From a virus: 22,792 nucleotides of DNA. Position 1 is the first letter of the stretch. The number at the start of each line of letters is the position of its first letter. Below are positions 21,885 to 22,792 of this stretch, piece by piece. Both the position numbers and the translations under genes were made by a program. The notes under the pieces are model-generated. The model was not told the DNA's origin. It saw only the letters and a program-made list of their open reading frames with translations, and did not search any database. The DNA lies in the IMG/VR virus record IMGVR_UViG_3300008339_007878, positions 1-22,792 of that record. One strand, 5' to 3'.

Positions 21885-22651
21885 TGAAACATATAGCAGT
21901 TATTGGAGAAGTATGTACTGATGAATATATATTTGGTCAATGTGATAGAGTGTGTCCAGAAGCTCCATCATTATGCTTTAATCACAATAATAAGAAACAT
22001 ACAAATGTAGGTATGGCTGGTAATGTTTATAGTAATTTAGTGTCGCTCAATAACAATAGTTATCTATTTAATATAGATTTAATAGCACCAGTATCGGACA
22101 TTATAAAAAGAAGATTTGTAGATACTAGATATAACAGTGTAGTATTTAGAGAAGATATTAATGATAGTGTATCAAAAATAGATTTACATAAATATGTTTT
22201 TAATCAGTATGATTGTATTGTTTTTGCGGATTATTGCAAGGGCTTTTTATTAGAATCAGATATACAATATATTTGTGAACAAAAAAAGAATACTTGTATT
22301 ACGTTTTTAGATACTAAAAAACAACTTAAAAGTCTAGCTCCTTATATTAATTTCATAAAAATTAATCATCTTGAATACAAGAATAATATGCAATATTTAG
22401 ATATTATTACTGAATATGCAAAATTAATAGTGACATACGGCGAAGAAGGAGCAAAAGCATTTACAAAAACAGATGTCAAACACTATCCTTCTAAGAAAGT
22501 AATTTTAAGAGACGTTTGTGGTGCTGGTGATACATTTTTAGCAGCATTAGTATTTAATTATTTGGATACAAATAATATAGATATGGCTATAAATTTTGCT
22601 AATACTTGCGCATCAAAAGTAGTCTCACAAGTTGGTGTGGCTACTATATGA
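21884..22651 (+). CDS. PfkB kinase, HldE N-domain-like (heptose kinase)
   Basis: This 255-residue protein belongs to the ribokinase/PfkB family. Like HldE, it starts [15 protein letters not shown] and has CPEAPS and a GMAGNV block (43-48). The catalytic motif is [13 protein letters not shown] with D216, and the end [10 protein letters not shown] matches the end of the kinase domain of HldE. It is about 50 residues shorter than that domain. The predicted reaction is heptose-7-phosphate to heptose-1,7-bisphosphate; specificity is inferred from the resemblance and the next gene. Its stop overlaps the next ATG. Confidence 0.8.
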   Translation: MKHIAVIGEVCTDEYIFGQCDRVCPEAPSLCFNHNNKKHTNVGMAGNVYSNLVSLNNNSYLFNIDLIAPVSDIIKRRFVDTRYNSVVFREDINDSVSKIDLHKYVFNQYDCIVFADYCKGFLLESDIQYICEQKKNTCITFLDTKKQLKSLAPYINFIKINHLEYKNNMQYLDIITEYAKLIVTYGEEGAKAFTKTDVKHYPSKKVILRDVCGAGDTFLAALVFNYLDTNNIDMAINFANTCASKVVSQVGVATI

Positions 22652-22792
22652 CAACAGTTTGGACGAATGGATGTTTCGATATCCTACATATAGGACATAT
22701 CGAATTGTTTAAATACGCTAGATCTTTAGGGGATCAACTAATTGTTGGTATTGATAGTGATAATAGGGTTCGATCCCTAAAAGGCACATCTC
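22648..22792 (+). CDS. HldE C-domain-like cytidylyltransferase (partial)
   Basis: This gene begins in the ATGA overlap and is cut by the window edge after 48 residues. [20 protein letters not shown] carries the H14-I-G-H17 nucleotide-binding motif, and [16 protein letters not shown] the next strand, of the cytidylyltransferase superfamily, closest to the ADP-heptose-forming half of HldE (RfaE domain II). It would activate the heptose-1-phosphate made by the two genes before it. The kinase and transferase, one polypeptide in E. coli, are separate here. Confidence 0.8.
   Translation, partial: MTTVWTNGCFDILHIGHIELFKYARSLGDQLIVGIDSDNRVRSLKGTS

Noticed and set aside
22767-22785. T-arm-like string TAGGGTTCGATCCCTA
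   Set aside because: It lies in the conserved coding region of the cytidylyltransferase, the loop has 6 rather than 7 bases, and no acceptor or anticodon partner is nearby.
1-22792. CRISPR array, insertion sequence or integrase attachment site
   Set aside because: No regularly spaced direct repeats, transposase, integrase or duplicated att-like segment were seen; the only tmRNA 3' end is present once.

Overview
The window is a densely packed, single-strand (all +), AT-rich stretch of a large tailed-phage genome. The phage call rests on a T4-type ATP-dependent DNA ligase, an endonuclease VII-like nuclease, an adjacent RIIA/RIIB pair, a phage-encoded tmRNA, and many short overlapping genes of the kind seen in large phages. 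The host cannot be read directly. A Tat-signal DUF1501 protein, a family especially abundant in Planctomycetes and related bacteria, and well-formed TTGACA/-10 promoters suggest a bacterium of that group as host (inference).

Layout. 1-1746: small conserved phage genes, including one zinc-ribbon protein behind its own promoter. 1750-2104: a complete tmRNA with tag TGETQLALAA, abutting an endonuclease VII gene (2107-2451). 2459-4600: promoter-driven DNA ligase and a HhH-GPD glycosylase-like protein. 4594-5103: a 5'-truncated HNH nuclease remnant and two small phage proteins. 5150-6679: the exported DUF1501 protein and a small partner ORF. 6706-7179: a promoter, a 5'-UTR hairpin, a small HTH-like protein and a long-armed terminator. 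7210-9471: small accessory genes (kinase-like, coiled-coil/acidic, membrane). 9458-13093: promoter, RIIA and RIIB. 13080-13160: a palindrome and a tRNA-like element. 13178-15319: two small genes, a zinc-ribbon/RuvA-domain-III-like protein and a RuvB-like helicase. 15421-17101: a secreted trypsin-like protease next to a subtilisin. 17194-20351: a GT32-like glycosyltransferase, a macro-domain protein and an actin-like ATPase between two small membrane proteins. 20353-end: a glycosyltransferase, cupin, HAD phosphatase, heptose-kinase-like PfkB protein and the start of a HIGH-motif cytidylyltransferase, which together look like a nucleotide-heptose pathway.

The most interesting signals are: (i) a tmRNA whose 3' processing would leave the nuclease mRNA leaderless; (ii) a recurrent promoter with a CGATAC box between -35 and -10, in front of genes with distinct codon use; (iii) a RuvA-domain-III/zinc-ribbon adaptor with RuvB and endonuclease VII, suggesting a rewired Holliday-junction machine; (iv) a tandem S1 plus S8 protease pair and an exported DUF1501 protein, with the DUF1501 and S1 genes sharing an upstream AT-rich element; (v) an actin-like filament gene bracketed by membrane peptides; and (vi) a sugar-nucleotide cassette with split HldE-like functions.
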